Source: JAFKKS01 sp039808325
GTDB taxonomy: Bacteria > Pseudomonadota > Alphaproteobacteria > Rhizobiales > Xanthobacteraceae
Assembly: GCA_039808325.1 (NCBI GenBank)
Contig: JBDHSU010000005.1
Coordinates: forward strand, 1-64,000
Direction of reading: 5' to 3'
DNA: 64,000 nucleotides
A program made the translations under genes and the position numbers. A model generated the notes under the pieces. That model was not told the DNA's origin. It saw only the letters and a list, made by a program, of their open reading frames with translations, and did not search any database. Shown here piece after piece: positions 43,199 to 52,291 of this stretch. Every line of letters begins with the position of its first letter. Position 1 is the stretch's first letter.

Positions 43199-46015
43199 AT
43201 GCTAGGCCTGCCGCTCGGTTTCACGCAGCCGCTGATCTTGCTGGGCCTTCTGAGTCTGCCGGTGCTGTGGTGGCTGCTGCGGCTGGTGCCGCCGCGGCCG
43301 CAGGTCGTGCATTTCCCTCCCGCGCGCCTGCTCTTCGACATCGCTCCGAAGGAGGAGATGCCGTCGCGCACGCCATGGTGGTTGACGCTGCTTCGCCTGC
43401 TGCTCGCGGCGCTGCTGATCATCGCCGCGGCCGGGCCGTTGTGGAATCCGCCGGTTGCCGGCGGTTCCAGCACGCGCCCGATCCTGCTGCTGATCGATGA
43501 CGGCTGGTCGGCGGCGGCAAGCTGGGAAGCACGTCAACGCACCGCCGACGACATCGTGGCCCGCGCGGAAACCGATGGGCGCGGCATCGCGCTGGCTCCG
43601 CTTTCCGAAACGCTACGCGATATTTCGCTGGAACCTGCCGGCGCGGCGCGCGTACGGCTACGGCAGATGGCGCCCAAGCCTTATACGGTGGAGCGTGCCG
43701 ACGCGCTCGCCACGATCTCGCGCTTTCTCGGCGCAAGCCCGGACGTCGATGTCGTGTGGCTCTCCGACGGCGCCGATCTCGGCAATGCCAAAGCGTTTAC
43801 CGATGCGCTCGCCACGGCACTGAAAGGCAAGCCGCTGACCGTCGTCGACGGCGGCTTGCCGCCGGCACGCGCGCTTGCGGGCGGCGAAAATAGCGCGGGC
43901 GCGTTGACGGTGAAGGTGTTGCGCGCCGGCGCGAGCGCGGAAGGACAGGCCGGTATCGTGCGCGCGCTCGATCTCAAGGGGCTGCCGCTCGGCGAGGCGC
44001 CGTTCACGTTCGCGGCCGATGCGCGCGAGACCGAGGCAACCTTCGATCTGCCGCTCGAAATGCGCAATGAGATCGCGCGTTTGGAAATTTCCGGCGAGCG
44101 CGCTTCCGGCGCCGTCCAGCTTCTCGACAAGCGCTGGCGCCGCCGCACGGTCGGTCTCGTCAGCGGCGCGACCGCCGACACCGCACAGCCGCTGCTCGCC
44201 GCGACATACTATCTTTCCCGCGCCATGAACCCGGTCGCCGATATCCGCGTGACCGATCGCGGCTCGCCGGGCGAGGCGGTGACGCAATTTCTGGAGCAGA
44301 ACCTGCCGATGATCGTGCTCGCGGATGTCGGCAATGTCGGCGACGATGCGCGCGCGCGCCTCACCCGTTGGGTGGAGGAGGGGGGCGTGCTTGTGCGCTT
44401 TGCCGGGCCGCACCTTGCCGCCGCGCAGGAAGAAGACCTCATTCCCGTGAAGTTGCGGCGCGGCGGCCGCACGCTGGGCGGCAGCCTGACTTGGGAGCAG
44501 CCGCAGCACCTTGCGGCTTTCAATCCGGACAGCCCGTTCGTCGGCATGGCGGTTCCAAACGACGTCACCGTCACGCGTCAGGTTCTCGCCGAGCCGGAAT
44601 CGGCGCTTGGCGATCGCACCTGGGCGACGCTCGGCGACGGCACGCCGCTGGTCACCGGCGCGCGCCGCGGCAAGGGCCTCGTCGTGCTTTTCCACGTCAC
44701 CGCCGACTCGCGATGGTCGGACCTGCCGCTCTCCGGTACGTTCGTCGAGATGCTGAAGCGTGTGATCGGTCTCGCCGGTTCGACCACGGTCGACACCTCC
44801 ACGGCGTCCGAGACGAAGGAAGCGCAGGAAGTCGTTCCGCCGACACGTATCCTCGACGGTTTCGGCGCGTTCGGGCCACCGCCGAAATATGCCCGGCCGG
44901 CGTCGACCCGCTTCGTCGGGCGGGCCACCGCGAACCATCCGCCTGGTTTTTATGGCCCGCCAGAAGGCTTGCTTGCCGTGAATACGCTTGCGCCGGCCGA
45001 TCGCCTGGCGCCGATCGATTTCGCGCCGCTCAACGCGCGGCGCATATCGTATCAGGTCAGCGAGCCGAGCGATCTGCGCGGTCCTGTTCTGCTTGGAGCG
45101 CTCGCTTTGCTGCTGCTCGATGCCATCGTCGTCTTCATCCTCGCCGGAGGGCTCGCGCGCATGCGCCGGCGTCCGGCGGTCGCCGCGATCGTGTTCGCGA
45201 TCATTGCGGGATTGGCGGTCGGCAGTCCGCGCGCCAATGCGCAGGATGACAACGCGGCGCTGAAGGCGGCGCTCGAGACGCATCTTGCCTACGTCGTGAC
45301 GGGCGATACGCAGGTGGACGAGATCAGCAAATCCGGTCTGCAAGGTCTCACGCTGTTTCTCGCGCAACGCACCGCGCTCGAGGCCGGCGAGCCGATCGGC
45401 CTCGATATCGCACGCGACGAGCTTGCCTTCTATCCTCTGATCTATTGGCCCGTGGTGCCCGGCGCGGAAAAGCCAAGTTCGCAGGCGCTATCGCGTATCG
45501 ATGCTTACATGAAGCGCGGCGGCACCGTTCTGTTCGACACGCGCGACGCAGTGGAAGCGCCGGCGGGCGCCGGCGGCGAAACGCGCAGTCCCGGCATGCT
45601 GGCGCTGCGCGAAATCCTCTCCGGGCTCGACATTCCGGCGCTGGAGCCGGTGCCGCGCGACCATGTGCTGACCAAGACGTTCTTCCTGCTGCGCGATTTC
45701 CCCGGCCGCTTCACGACCGGACAGCTTTGGGTCGAGGCGCTGCCGAACGACGACGAAGAGGAAGAAGGTAACGCAAAGCGGCCGGTGCGTGCCGGCGACG
45801 GCGTATCGTCAATCCTCATCACATCGAACGACTTCGCCGGTGCCTGGGCGACTCGGCCGGACGGCCAGCCGATGCTGCCGTTGCAGCCCGGCGAGCCGCG
45901 CCAGCGCGAATTCGCCTTTCGTGCCGGCGTCAACATCGTGATGTACACGCTGACCGGCAATTACAAGGCCGACCAGGTGCATTTGCCGGCGTTGCTGGAA
46001 AGGCTCGGCCAATGA
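43199..46015 (+). CDS. BatA-like/DUF4159 large membrane protein
   Basis: 938 aa. N-terminal BatA-type domain with two TM helices (LLGLLSLPVLWWLLRLV and LLRLLLAALLIIAAAGPL), a VWA-like and cysteine-poor middle part (about 90-620) and a further TM pair near 650-710, after which DUF4159 begins (HLAYVVTGDTQVDEISKSGL; FFLLRDFPGRFTTGQLWVE). DUF4159 resembles glutamine-amidotransferase-like folds. ATG at 43199, 10 nt after DUF58. Probably anchored in the inner membrane with large periplasmic parts. Role unknown. Confidence 0.9.
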   Translation: MLGLPLGFTQPLILLGLLSLPVLWWLLRLVPPRPQVVHFPPARLLFDIAPKEEMPSRTPWWLTLLRLLLAALLIIAAAGPLWNPPVAGGSSTRPILLLIDDGWSAAASWEARQRTADDIVARAETDGRGIALAPLSETLRDISLEPAGAARVRLRQMAPKPYTVERADALATISRFLGASPDVDVVWLSDGADLGNAKAFTDALATALKGKPLTVVDGGLPPARALAGGENSAGALTVKVLRAGASAEGQAGIVRALDLKGLPLGEAPFTFAADARETEATFDLPLEMRNEIARLEISGERASGAVQLLDKRWRRRTVGLVSGATADTAQPLLAATYYLSRAMNPVADIRVTDRGSPGEAVTQFLEQNLPMIVLADVGNVGDDARARLTRWVEEGGVLVRFAGPHLAAAQEEDLIPVKLRRGGRTLGGSLTWEQPQHLAAFNPDSPFVGMAVPNDVTVTRQVLAEPESALGDRTWATLGDGTPLVTGARRGKGLVVLFHVTADSRWSDLPLSGTFVEMLKRVIGLAGSTTVDTSTASETKEAQEVVPPTRILDGFGAFGPPPKYARPASTRFVGRATANHPPGFYGPPEGLLAVNTLAPADRLAPIDFAPLNARRISYQVSEPSDLRGPVLLGALALLLLDAIVVFILAGGLARMRRRPAVAAIVFAIIAGLAVGSPRANAQDDNAALKAALETHLAYVVTGDTQVDEISKSGLQGLTLFLAQRTALEAGEPIGLDIARDELAFYPLIYWPVVPGAEKPSSQALSRIDAYMKRGGTVLFDTRDAVEAPAGAGGETRSPGMLALREILSGLDIPALEPVPRDHVLTKTFFLLRDFPGRFTTGQLWVEALPNDDEEEEGNAKRPVRAGDGVSSILITSNDFAGAWATRPDGQPMLPLQPGEPRQREFAFRAGVNIVMYTLTGNYKADQVHLPALLERLGQ

Positions 46016-46049
46016 GCATGCTCGCCGTTGCGCCAGCCGGGTTGCGTCG

Positions 46050-48119
46050 ATGAATCTCGGCATCTCCTTCGCGCCGCTGGTTCCCCCTTACGTTTTGTGG
46101 GCTGCGATCGCCGTTGCGGTCGTGGTGGCGCTGTTGCCCTTGCTGGCGCGCCGTCGCGGCGGCTGGATGCGCGCGCTGGCGCTGGCGATGCTGGCGCTTG
46201 CCCTCGCCAACCCCTCGTTCACGCGCGAGGACCGTGAGCCGCTCTCTTCCGTCGCCGTCGTCGTCGTCGACAAAAGCCCGAGCCAGAACTTCGGCGCCCG
46301 CAACAGCCAGACGGAGGCCGCGCGCGCGGCGCTGACGGAGCGCCTCGGCCATATCCCGGGCCTTGAAGTGCGTGTCGTGGAGGCCGGGCAGGCCGATGGC
46401 GAGACCGACGGCACGCGGCTCTTCTCCGCGCTGTCCGCCTCGCTCGCCGATGTGCCGCCGGACCGCGTGGCGGGGGCGGTCTTCATCACCGACGGGCGCG
46501 TGCACGACGTGCCGGCCGACGCCGCGGCGCTCGGCTTTGCCGCGCCCGTACACGCCTTGATCACCGGACGCACGGACGAACGCGACCGCCGTGTCGCGAT
46601 CGTCTCCGCGCCGCGTTTCGGCATCGTCGGACAATCGCAAACCATCACCTTCCGCGTCGAGGATCAGGGCGTGGCGCCTGGCCCTGTGGAGGTGGTGGTG
46701 CGCCGCGACGGCGAAACCGTCGAGAAGCGCACGGTTCAGGTCGGCACGGCCGTGCGTCTGGCGATGCCGGTGCCGCATGCCGGACCGAATATCGTCGAGA
46801 TCGAAGCGGCGCCGCTGGAGGGCGAGCTCACGCCCGTGAACAATCGCGCGGTCGTCTCGATCGACGGCGTGCGCGACAAGCTGCGGGTGCTGCTCGTTTC
46901 CGGTGAGCCGCATGCCGGCGAGCGCACCTGGCGCAACTTGTTGAAGTCCGACGCCTCGGTCGACCTCGTGCATTTCACCATTTTGCGTCCGCCGGAAAAG
47001 CAGGACGGCACACCGATCAACGAGCTTTCGCTGATCGCCTTTCCGACGCGCGAACTGTTCCAGCAGCGCATCAAGGATTTCAACCTGATCATCTTCGATC
47101 GCTATGCGCGCCAAGGCGTGCTGCCGATCATCTATTTTGACAACATCGCCCGCTATGTGCGCGAGGGCGGCGCGGTGCTGGTGGCGGCGGGACCCGACTA
47201 CGCAAGCCCAACGAGCTTGTGGCGCACGCCCCTCGAGGAGATCCTCCCGGCGGAACCGGGCAATCGCTCTATCGAACAGCCGTTCTATCCCTTGCTGACG
47301 GATCTCGGAAAACGCCATCCGGTGACGCGCGGCCTCGAGGGAGCGGCGTCGACACCTCCGCACTGGAGCCGCTGGTTTCGCGTCGTCGACACGCGCTCGA
47401 CGTCGGGTACATCCGTCATGGACGGTCCCGATCAGAAGCCGCTGCTCGTCCTCAATCGCGTCGGAGAAGGCCGCGTCGCGCTGCTGCTTTCCGATCACAT
47501 CTGGCTGTGGGCGCGCGGCTACGAGGGCGGCGGCCCGCACCTCGATCTGCTGCGTCGCCTGTCTCACTGGCTGATGAAGCAGCCGGATCTGGAAGAGGAG
47601 GCGCTGCGGCTTTCGGCCAACGGCCGCCAGATCAACGTGCGCCGGCAGACGATGGCCGACGGCGTCGGCCAGGTGACGATGACGAACCCGTCGGGCAAGA
47701 CGCGCACGCTCGACCTGACCAGCAAGGACCCCGGCGTTTGGCAAGGCGCCATCGAGGCCGATGAGCTCGGTCTGTGGCGTGCGACCGACGGCAAGCTCAC
47801 CGCGCTGGTGAATGTCGGTCCGCCGAATCCGCGCGAATTCGCGGAGGTGACGTCGACCGGAAAGGTGATGGAGCCGATCGTTTCCGCGACCGGCGGCGCG
47901 GTGCGCCGCCTCGCCGCGGCGGATGACGCGGCGAACGTGCCGCGCGTGATCGGCGTGCGCGCCGGCGATGTCTTCAAAGGTGACGATTGGATCGGGCTGA
48001 AGCTGCGCAGCGCAAGCATCGTGCGCGGCATCGGCGTGCTGCCGGTGTTCGCGGGCCTTCTCGGCTTGCTCCTTTTGATCGGCAGTCTCGCGGCGGCCTG
48101 GGCGCGCGAAGGCCGTTGA
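46050..48119 (+). CDS. large membrane protein with VWA/amidotransferase-like regions, partner of the MoxR operon
   Basis: 689 aa. Two N-terminal TM helices (about 10-30 and 35-58), a periplasmic part with SSVAVVVVDKSPSQNFGA that resembles the start of a VWA domain, a middle region NLIIFDRYARQGVLPIIYFD and YVREGGAVLVAAGPDY like GATase-type folds, and a final TM helix (GVLPVFAGLLGLLLLIGSLA). Starts 34 nt after the DUF4159 gene and closes the operon. Known only as a hypothetical in Rhizobiales. Confidence 0.88.
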   Translation: MNLGISFAPLVPPYVLWAAIAVAVVVALLPLLARRRGGWMRALALAMLALALANPSFTREDREPLSSVAVVVVDKSPSQNFGARNSQTEAARAALTERLGHIPGLEVRVVEAGQADGETDGTRLFSALSASLADVPPDRVAGAVFITDGRVHDVPADAAALGFAAPVHALITGRTDERDRRVAIVSAPRFGIVGQSQTITFRVEDQGVAPGPVEVVVRRDGETVEKRTVQVGTAVRLAMPVPHAGPNIVEIEAAPLEGELTPVNNRAVVSIDGVRDKLRVLLVSGEPHAGERTWRNLLKSDASVDLVHFTILRPPEKQDGTPINELSLIAFPTRELFQQRIKDFNLIIFDRYARQGVLPIIYFDNIARYVREGGAVLVAAGPDYASPTSLWRTPLEEILPAEPGNRSIEQPFYPLLTDLGKRHPVTRGLEGAASTPPHWSRWFRVVDTRSTSGTSVMDGPDQKPLLVLNRVGEGRVALLLSDHIWLWARGYEGGGPHLDLLRRLSHWLMKQPDLEEEALRLSANGRQINVRRQTMADGVGQVTMTNPSGKTRTLDLTSKDPGVWQGAIEADELGLWRATDGKLTALVNVGPPNPREFAEVTSTGKVMEPIVSATGGAVRRLAAADDAANVPRVIGVRAGDVFKGDDWIGLKLRSASIVRGIGVLPVFAGLLGLLLLIGSLAAAWAREGR

Positions 48120-48228
48120 CGGCGCCGCCGATTGCCGGTTCGATCGTCTTTCGTCTTGAATCGTTTTCGTGCATATCGAATCGTGCGCTACGGCGCCCGA
48201 CCCGTACTTCCGTCGAAAAGGAAATCGA

Positions 48229-49095
48229 ATGACCGAACTCTGCCAGGGGCCCGATCCGCATGTTCGCAAGCCGAAGATGGCGGTTCCAAAAAATACAACC
48301 GATACGCACTTCCACCTCTTCGGTCCCGCGTCGCGATATCCTTATGCAGACGGCCGCGAATACACGCCACCGGACGCGCCGGCGGCGGATGCGCGCGCCA
48401 TGTTCGATACGCTCGGCGTGCAGCGCTGCGTCGTCATCCAGCCGAGCGTTTACGGGCTCGATAATCGCTGCCAGTTGGAACAGGGCGCCGCGCTCGGCAT
48501 TCCCTTCCGCGCGGTCGTGGTGACCGAGCGCAACGTCCCCGACGCAGAGCTCGCGCGCATGCACGACCTCGGGGCGCGCGGCATGCGTTTCATCCTGGCG
48601 CATGCCGGCGGTCTCACGCCCGACGATCTCGAATACTACGCCGACCGCCTGAAGGAGATCGGCTGGCACATCCAGCTCATGGTGCGGCCGCATCACCTCG
48701 TCGAACTCGAGTCGCGGCTTGCAAAGCTGTCATGCACAATCGTCATTGATCACATGGCCATGGTGAAGCCGGAGGAGGGTGTCGCGCAGCCGGCGTTCCA
48801 GGGCCTTCTGAGGCTCCTGCGCAATGGGGGCTGCTGGGTGAAGATGACCGGTGCCTATCGCCTGTCGCAGCAGCCGCCGTACTATCCCGACATGAAGCCG
48901 TTCGCCGCCGAACTGGTGAAAACGAAGGCGGATCGGCTGATTTGGGGCACCGACTGGCCGAACGTGCATTTCAACGGGCCGGCGCCGAACGCCGGCGACC
49001 TGTTGGATCTGCTCGGCGAATGGGTGCCCGACGCGGCCGCGCGGCAGCGCATCCTCGTCGACAATCCGGCGGCGCTTTACGGCTTCGACGACTGA
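48229..49095 (+). CDS. amidohydrolase 2 family, 2-pyrone-4,6-dicarboxylate lactonase-like
   Basis: 288-aa TIM-barrel hydrolase. The first metal/substrate motif is TTDTHFHLFGP and the last RLIWGTDWPNVHF, with WVKMTGAYRLSQ between; this pattern is that of LigI-like lactonases and related dicarboxylate lactone hydrolases. ATG at 48229 follows AAGGA by 7 nt. The next gene, a C-C lyase, starts 102 nt downstream on the same strand. Substrate unknown; PDC itself is only a family analogy. Confidence 0.85.
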   Translation: MTELCQGPDPHVRKPKMAVPKNTTDTHFHLFGPASRYPYADGREYTPPDAPAADARAMFDTLGVQRCVVIQPSVYGLDNRCQLEQGAALGIPFRAVVVTERNVPDAELARMHDLGARGMRFILAHAGGLTPDDLEYYADRLKEIGWHIQLMVRPHHLVELESRLAKLSCTIVIDHMAMVKPEEGVAQPAFQGLLRLLRNGGCWVKMTGAYRLSQQPPYYPDMKPFAAELVKTKADRLIWGTDWPNVHFNGPAPNAGDLLDLLGEWVPDAAARQRILVDNPAALYGFDD

Positions 49096-49197
49096 TCCGG
49101 GAGATACCGCCGCGGCTCATGAGGTGAATCTGTCGAGTTGGAGCGCATCGCGTTCTTCCTGTAGAGTTTGGAAAATATCCCATCGACGGAGGAAACG

Positions 49198-50085
49198 ATG
49201 AGCCGCGGTAAACAATTCCGGACGCTCTTGGCGCGTGACGGCATGATCATCGCGCCGGGCGCGTATGACTGCATCACCGCGCGCACCATCGCGCAGGCGA
49301 AATTCGACGCGGTATACATGACCGGCGCCGGCACCGCCGCGACGCTCGGCTATCCCGATTACGGCCTCGTCACCATGTCGGAGATGGCCGACAATGCCGG
49401 CCGCATCGCGCAAAGCGTCGACGTGCCGGTCATTGCCGATGCCGACACCGGCTACGGCAATGAGCTCAACGCCACGCGCACGGTCCGCGAATACGAGCGC
49501 CGCGGCGTCGCCGGCCTGCATATCGAGGACCAGGGCTTTCCGAAGAAGTGCGGCCACCTCGACAACAAGGTGATCGCGCCGCTCGACGAATTCGTCGCCA
49601 AGATCCGTGCCGCGGTGGCGGCGCGCACGGACCCTGACTTCTTCATCATCGCGCGCACGGATGCGCGCGCCTCGCTCGGATTGGATGAAGCCGTGCGCCG
49701 CGCCAATGCCGCGCTCGAGGCGGGGGCCGACATGGCGTTTGTCGAAGCGCCGCAGACGGTCGAGGAGGTCGCCAGCGTTCCGAAACTGGTGAAAGGCCCG
49801 TGCCTGCTCAACGTCGTCTGGGGCGGCAAGACCCCGCAGATCGCTTTCGATGACGCGCAGAAGATGGGTTACAAGCTCGCCATCGTTCCCGGCATGCTGT
49901 TCAAGGCGGTGCTCGGCGTTTGCGAGACGACGTTGGCTGAACTGCGCCGCGCCGGCCGCCATCCGGAACTGAACAAGGCGATGACGGTGCGCGAGGCGTT
50001 CCGCCGCGTCGGCGCCGACGAATGGGACGCGGTGCAGGAGAAGTTCAAGGTCGCGGAGCCGCCGCGCGTCGAGGCCGCCGAATAA
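49198..50085 (+). CDS. isocitrate lyase/PEP mutase superfamily C-C lyase (methylisocitrate- or dimethylmalate-lyase-like)
   Basis: 295 aa. Metal-binding ADADTGYGNE (about residues 80-89) and the lyase signature FPKKCGH with catalytic Cys118 are present; PEP mutases and oxaloacetate decarboxylases lack that cysteine motif, so C-C lyase activity is expected. Start ATG at 49198 with GGAGG. It is followed 11 nt later by the LeuC-like gene, so lyase and hydro-lyase are co-transcribed. Closest known parallel by gene order is the dimethylmaleate hydratase/dimethylmalate lyase set of nicotinate fermenters (inference). Confidence 0.88.
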   Translation: MSRGKQFRTLLARDGMIIAPGAYDCITARTIAQAKFDAVYMTGAGTAATLGYPDYGLVTMSEMADNAGRIAQSVDVPVIADADTGYGNELNATRTVREYERRGVAGLHIEDQGFPKKCGHLDNKVIAPLDEFVAKIRAAVAARTDPDFFIIARTDARASLGLDEAVRRANAALEAGADMAFVEAPQTVEEVASVPKLVKGPCLLNVVWGGKTPQIAFDDAQKMGYKLAIVPGMLFKAVLGVCETTLAELRRAGRHPELNKAMTVREAFRRVGADEWDAVQEKFKVAEPPRVEAAE

Positions 50086-50096
50086 GGGGGCGCATC

Positions 50097-51506
50097 ATGA
50101 CGGCTCCCGCAACGCTTTTTGACAAGATCTGGGCCGCGCATGCCATCCTTTCCCGTCCCGACGGCGCGACGCTCCTCCACATCGACCGCCACCTCGTCCA
50201 TGACGGGGCGAGCAACGCTTTCCGCACGCTGAAGGAAAAGGGCCTCGCCGTGCGGCGGCCGGACCGCACGTTCGCCACGCCTGACCATTACGTCTCGACG
50301 CTCGGGCGCACCTTGTCGTCGATCAACGACCCCAACCGTCGTGGCATGGTCGAGGACCTGGAGACGCACACCAGGGAATCGAACGTCAAGATGTTCGGGC
50401 TGAGCGACCGGCGCCAGGGCATCGTGCATGTCGTCGGGCCGGAGCAGGGGCTGAGCCAGCCGGGCATGGTCATCGTCTGCGGCGACAGCCACACCGCGAC
50501 GCACGGCGCCATGGGGGCATTGGCTTTCGGCGTCGGGGCGTCGGAAGTCAGCCACGTGCTCGCGACGCAGACGCTGTGGCAGCGCAAGCCGAAGAACATG
50601 CGCGTGACCGTCGACGGCACGCTGGCGCCCGGCGTCGTCGCCAAGGACGTGATCCTCGCGATCATCGCCAAGATCAGCGCCATGGGCGGCACCGGGCACG
50701 TCATCGAATATGCCGGCTCCGCGATCCGCGGCCTGAGCATCGAGGGGCGTCTCACCGTCTGCAATATGTCGATCGAGGCGGGCGCGCGCGCCGGCATGGT
50801 CGCGCCCGACGACACGACGTTCGCGTATCTGCACGGCAGGCCCTATGCGCCGAAAGGCGCCGACTGGGACAAGGCGCTGGCGCTGTGGCGTACGCTGCCG
50901 ACCGACGAGGGAGCGACGTTCGATCGCGAAGTGCATCTCGACGCCGCCGAGATCGCGCCGATGGTGACCTGGGGGACGAGCCCGGAAGCCGCGGCGCCGA
51001 TTACCGATCGCGTGCCCGACCCGAAGGACGCCGCCGACGCCTTCCGTCGCGATAACATGGAGCGGGCGCTCGCTTACATGGACCTCAAGCCGGGCATGCC
51101 GCTCTCGGAGATTGCGGTCGACCGCGTCTTCATCGGTTCCTGCACCAACAGCCGCATCGAGGACTTGCGGGCGGCGGCCAAAGTGGTGAAGGGGCGCCAC
51201 ACCACGATTCCGGCCATGGTCGTTCCGGGCTCGGGGCTCGTGAAGGCGCAGGCCGAGGCCGAGGGGCTCGACGCGATTTTCAAAAGCGCGGGGTTCGAAT
51301 GGCGCGAGGCCGGCTGCTCGATGTGTGTCGGCATGAACGGCGATCTCGTCGCGCCGGGCGAACGCTGCGCTTCGACCTCGAACCGCAATTTCGTCGGCCG
51401 CCAGGGCAAGGGCGCGCGCACGCATCTCGTCAGTCCGACGATGGCGGCGGCGGCGGCCGTCACCGGGAAATTGACCGACGTGCGTCAGTTGATGGCGAAC
51501 GGCTGA
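50097..51506 (+). CDS. leuC: LeuC-like aconitase-family hydro-lyase, large subunit
   Basis: 469 aa. The three 4Fe-4S cysteines are in GSCTNSR (Cys349) and GCSMCVGMN (Cys407, Cys410), and GDSHTATHGAMG is intact. Compared with alphaproteobacterial 3-isopropylmalate isomerase as I remember it, the stretch about residues 65-100 (VSTLGRTLSSINDPNRRGMV) is different, where the leucine enzyme has a TTDR-type segment. It could be the leucine enzyme, but the operon with a PEPM lyase favours a paralogue acting on another malate-type acid. Symbol given by homology only. Confidence 0.85.
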   Translation: MTAPATLFDKIWAAHAILSRPDGATLLHIDRHLVHDGASNAFRTLKEKGLAVRRPDRTFATPDHYVSTLGRTLSSINDPNRRGMVEDLETHTRESNVKMFGLSDRRQGIVHVVGPEQGLSQPGMVIVCGDSHTATHGAMGALAFGVGASEVSHVLATQTLWQRKPKNMRVTVDGTLAPGVVAKDVILAIIAKISAMGGTGHVIEYAGSAIRGLSIEGRLTVCNMSIEAGARAGMVAPDDTTFAYLHGRPYAPKGADWDKALALWRTLPTDEGATFDREVHLDAAEIAPMVTWGTSPEAAAPITDRVPDPKDAADAFRRDNMERALAYMDLKPGMPLSEIAVDRVFIGSCTNSRIEDLRAAAKVVKGRHTTIPAMVVPGSGLVKAQAEAEGLDAIFKSAGFEWREAGCSMCVGMNGDLVAPGERCASTSNRNFVGRQGKGARTHLVSPTMAAAAAVTGKLTDVRQLMANG

Positions 51507-51517
51507 GGAGCGATCGG

Positions 51518-52123
51518 ATGGAGCCATTCAGATATCTCGATGCCGTGGCTGCGCCGATGGAAGCGCCGAACGTCGACACCGACCAGATCATTCCGGCGCG
51601 CTTTCTTTACCGCAAGCGCAACGAGGGCTGGGCGCATCTGCTGTTCCACGATCTGCGCTTCAACGACGACGAAACGCCGAAGGACGGCTTCCTGCTCAAT
51701 ATGCCGCCGTTCGGCGAGGCGAAGGTTCTCGTCGCTGACCGCAACTTCGCCTGCGGCTCCTCGCGCGAGCATGCCGTCTGGTCGCTCTATGATTACGGCT
51801 TCCGCGTCGTCATCGCGAAGAGCTTCGGCGATATCTTCTTCGGTAACAGCTTCCAGAACGGATTGCTGCCGATCGTGCTGCCGCCGGAACGGGTGGAGGC
51901 GCTGCGCGCCGCGCTGATCAAAGAGCCGGGCGCGCATATCGTGGTCGATCTCGAGAAGCAGGAAGTGCGCGGACCGGATGGCACGGTCGATCGTTTCGAG
52001 ATCGATGCGTTCCGCAAGGAATGCCTGCTCGCCGGCACCGACGACGTGACCTTCACGCTGTCGAACATCGACCGCATCGCCGCCTTCGAGAAGGCGTACG
52101 AAAGCAAGCTTGGTTGGGTTTAA
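51518..52123 (+). CDS. leuD: LeuD-like aconitase-family hydro-lyase, small subunit
   Basis: 201-aa swivel-domain subunit. Family blocks NVDTDQIIPARFL, RNFACGSSREHAVWSL and FGDIFFGNSFQNGLLPIVL are present. In the substrate-recognition loop the usual RTGFG/RTGLG of isopropylmalate isomerase reads RKRNEGWAH, which hints at a different side chain on the substrate. ATG at 51518, 11 nt after the LeuC-like gene with GAGGAGCG upstream. Forms a heterodimer with the preceding product. Confidence 0.85.
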   Translation: MEPFRYLDAVAAPMEAPNVDTDQIIPARFLYRKRNEGWAHLLFHDLRFNDDETPKDGFLLNMPPFGEAKVLVADRNFACGSSREHAVWSLYDYGFRVVIAKSFGDIFFGNSFQNGLLPIVLPPERVEALRAALIKEPGAHIVVDLEKQEVRGPDGTVDRFEIDAFRKECLLAGTDDVTFTLSNIDRIAAFEKAYESKLGWV

Positions 52124-52139
52124 CGGTTCAAGGCGGCTG

Positions 52140-52260
52140 ATCCGTCATCCTGAGGTGCTCGCGAAGCGAGCCTCGAAGGATGCACGGCCAATTTCCTCAA
52201 CGGTGGCCGTCGCCCTTCGAGGCTCGGCGCTTGCGCGCCTCGCACCTCAGGATGACGGAT
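52140..52260. repeat. dispersed palindromic element, CATCCTGAGG family (copy 3)
   Basis: ATCCGTCATCCTGAGGTGC and, 80 nt on, its exact inverse GCACCTCAGGATGACGGAT, with inner arms AGCCTCGAAGGA/CCTTCGAGGCT. It lies between the convergent LeuD-like and ABC permease genes and can fold into a long cruciform; it may also terminate both transcripts. Confidence 0.9.
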
Positions 52261-52291
52261 GGAGTTCACCTGCGTCCGTCGACTATCTTTG

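Noticed and set aside
45930..48269. 779-codon minus-strand frame opposite the large membrane protein gene
   Set aside because: Rich in Arg, His and Ala with no recognisable motif or ribosome site; it covers two plus-strand gene ends and the spacer.
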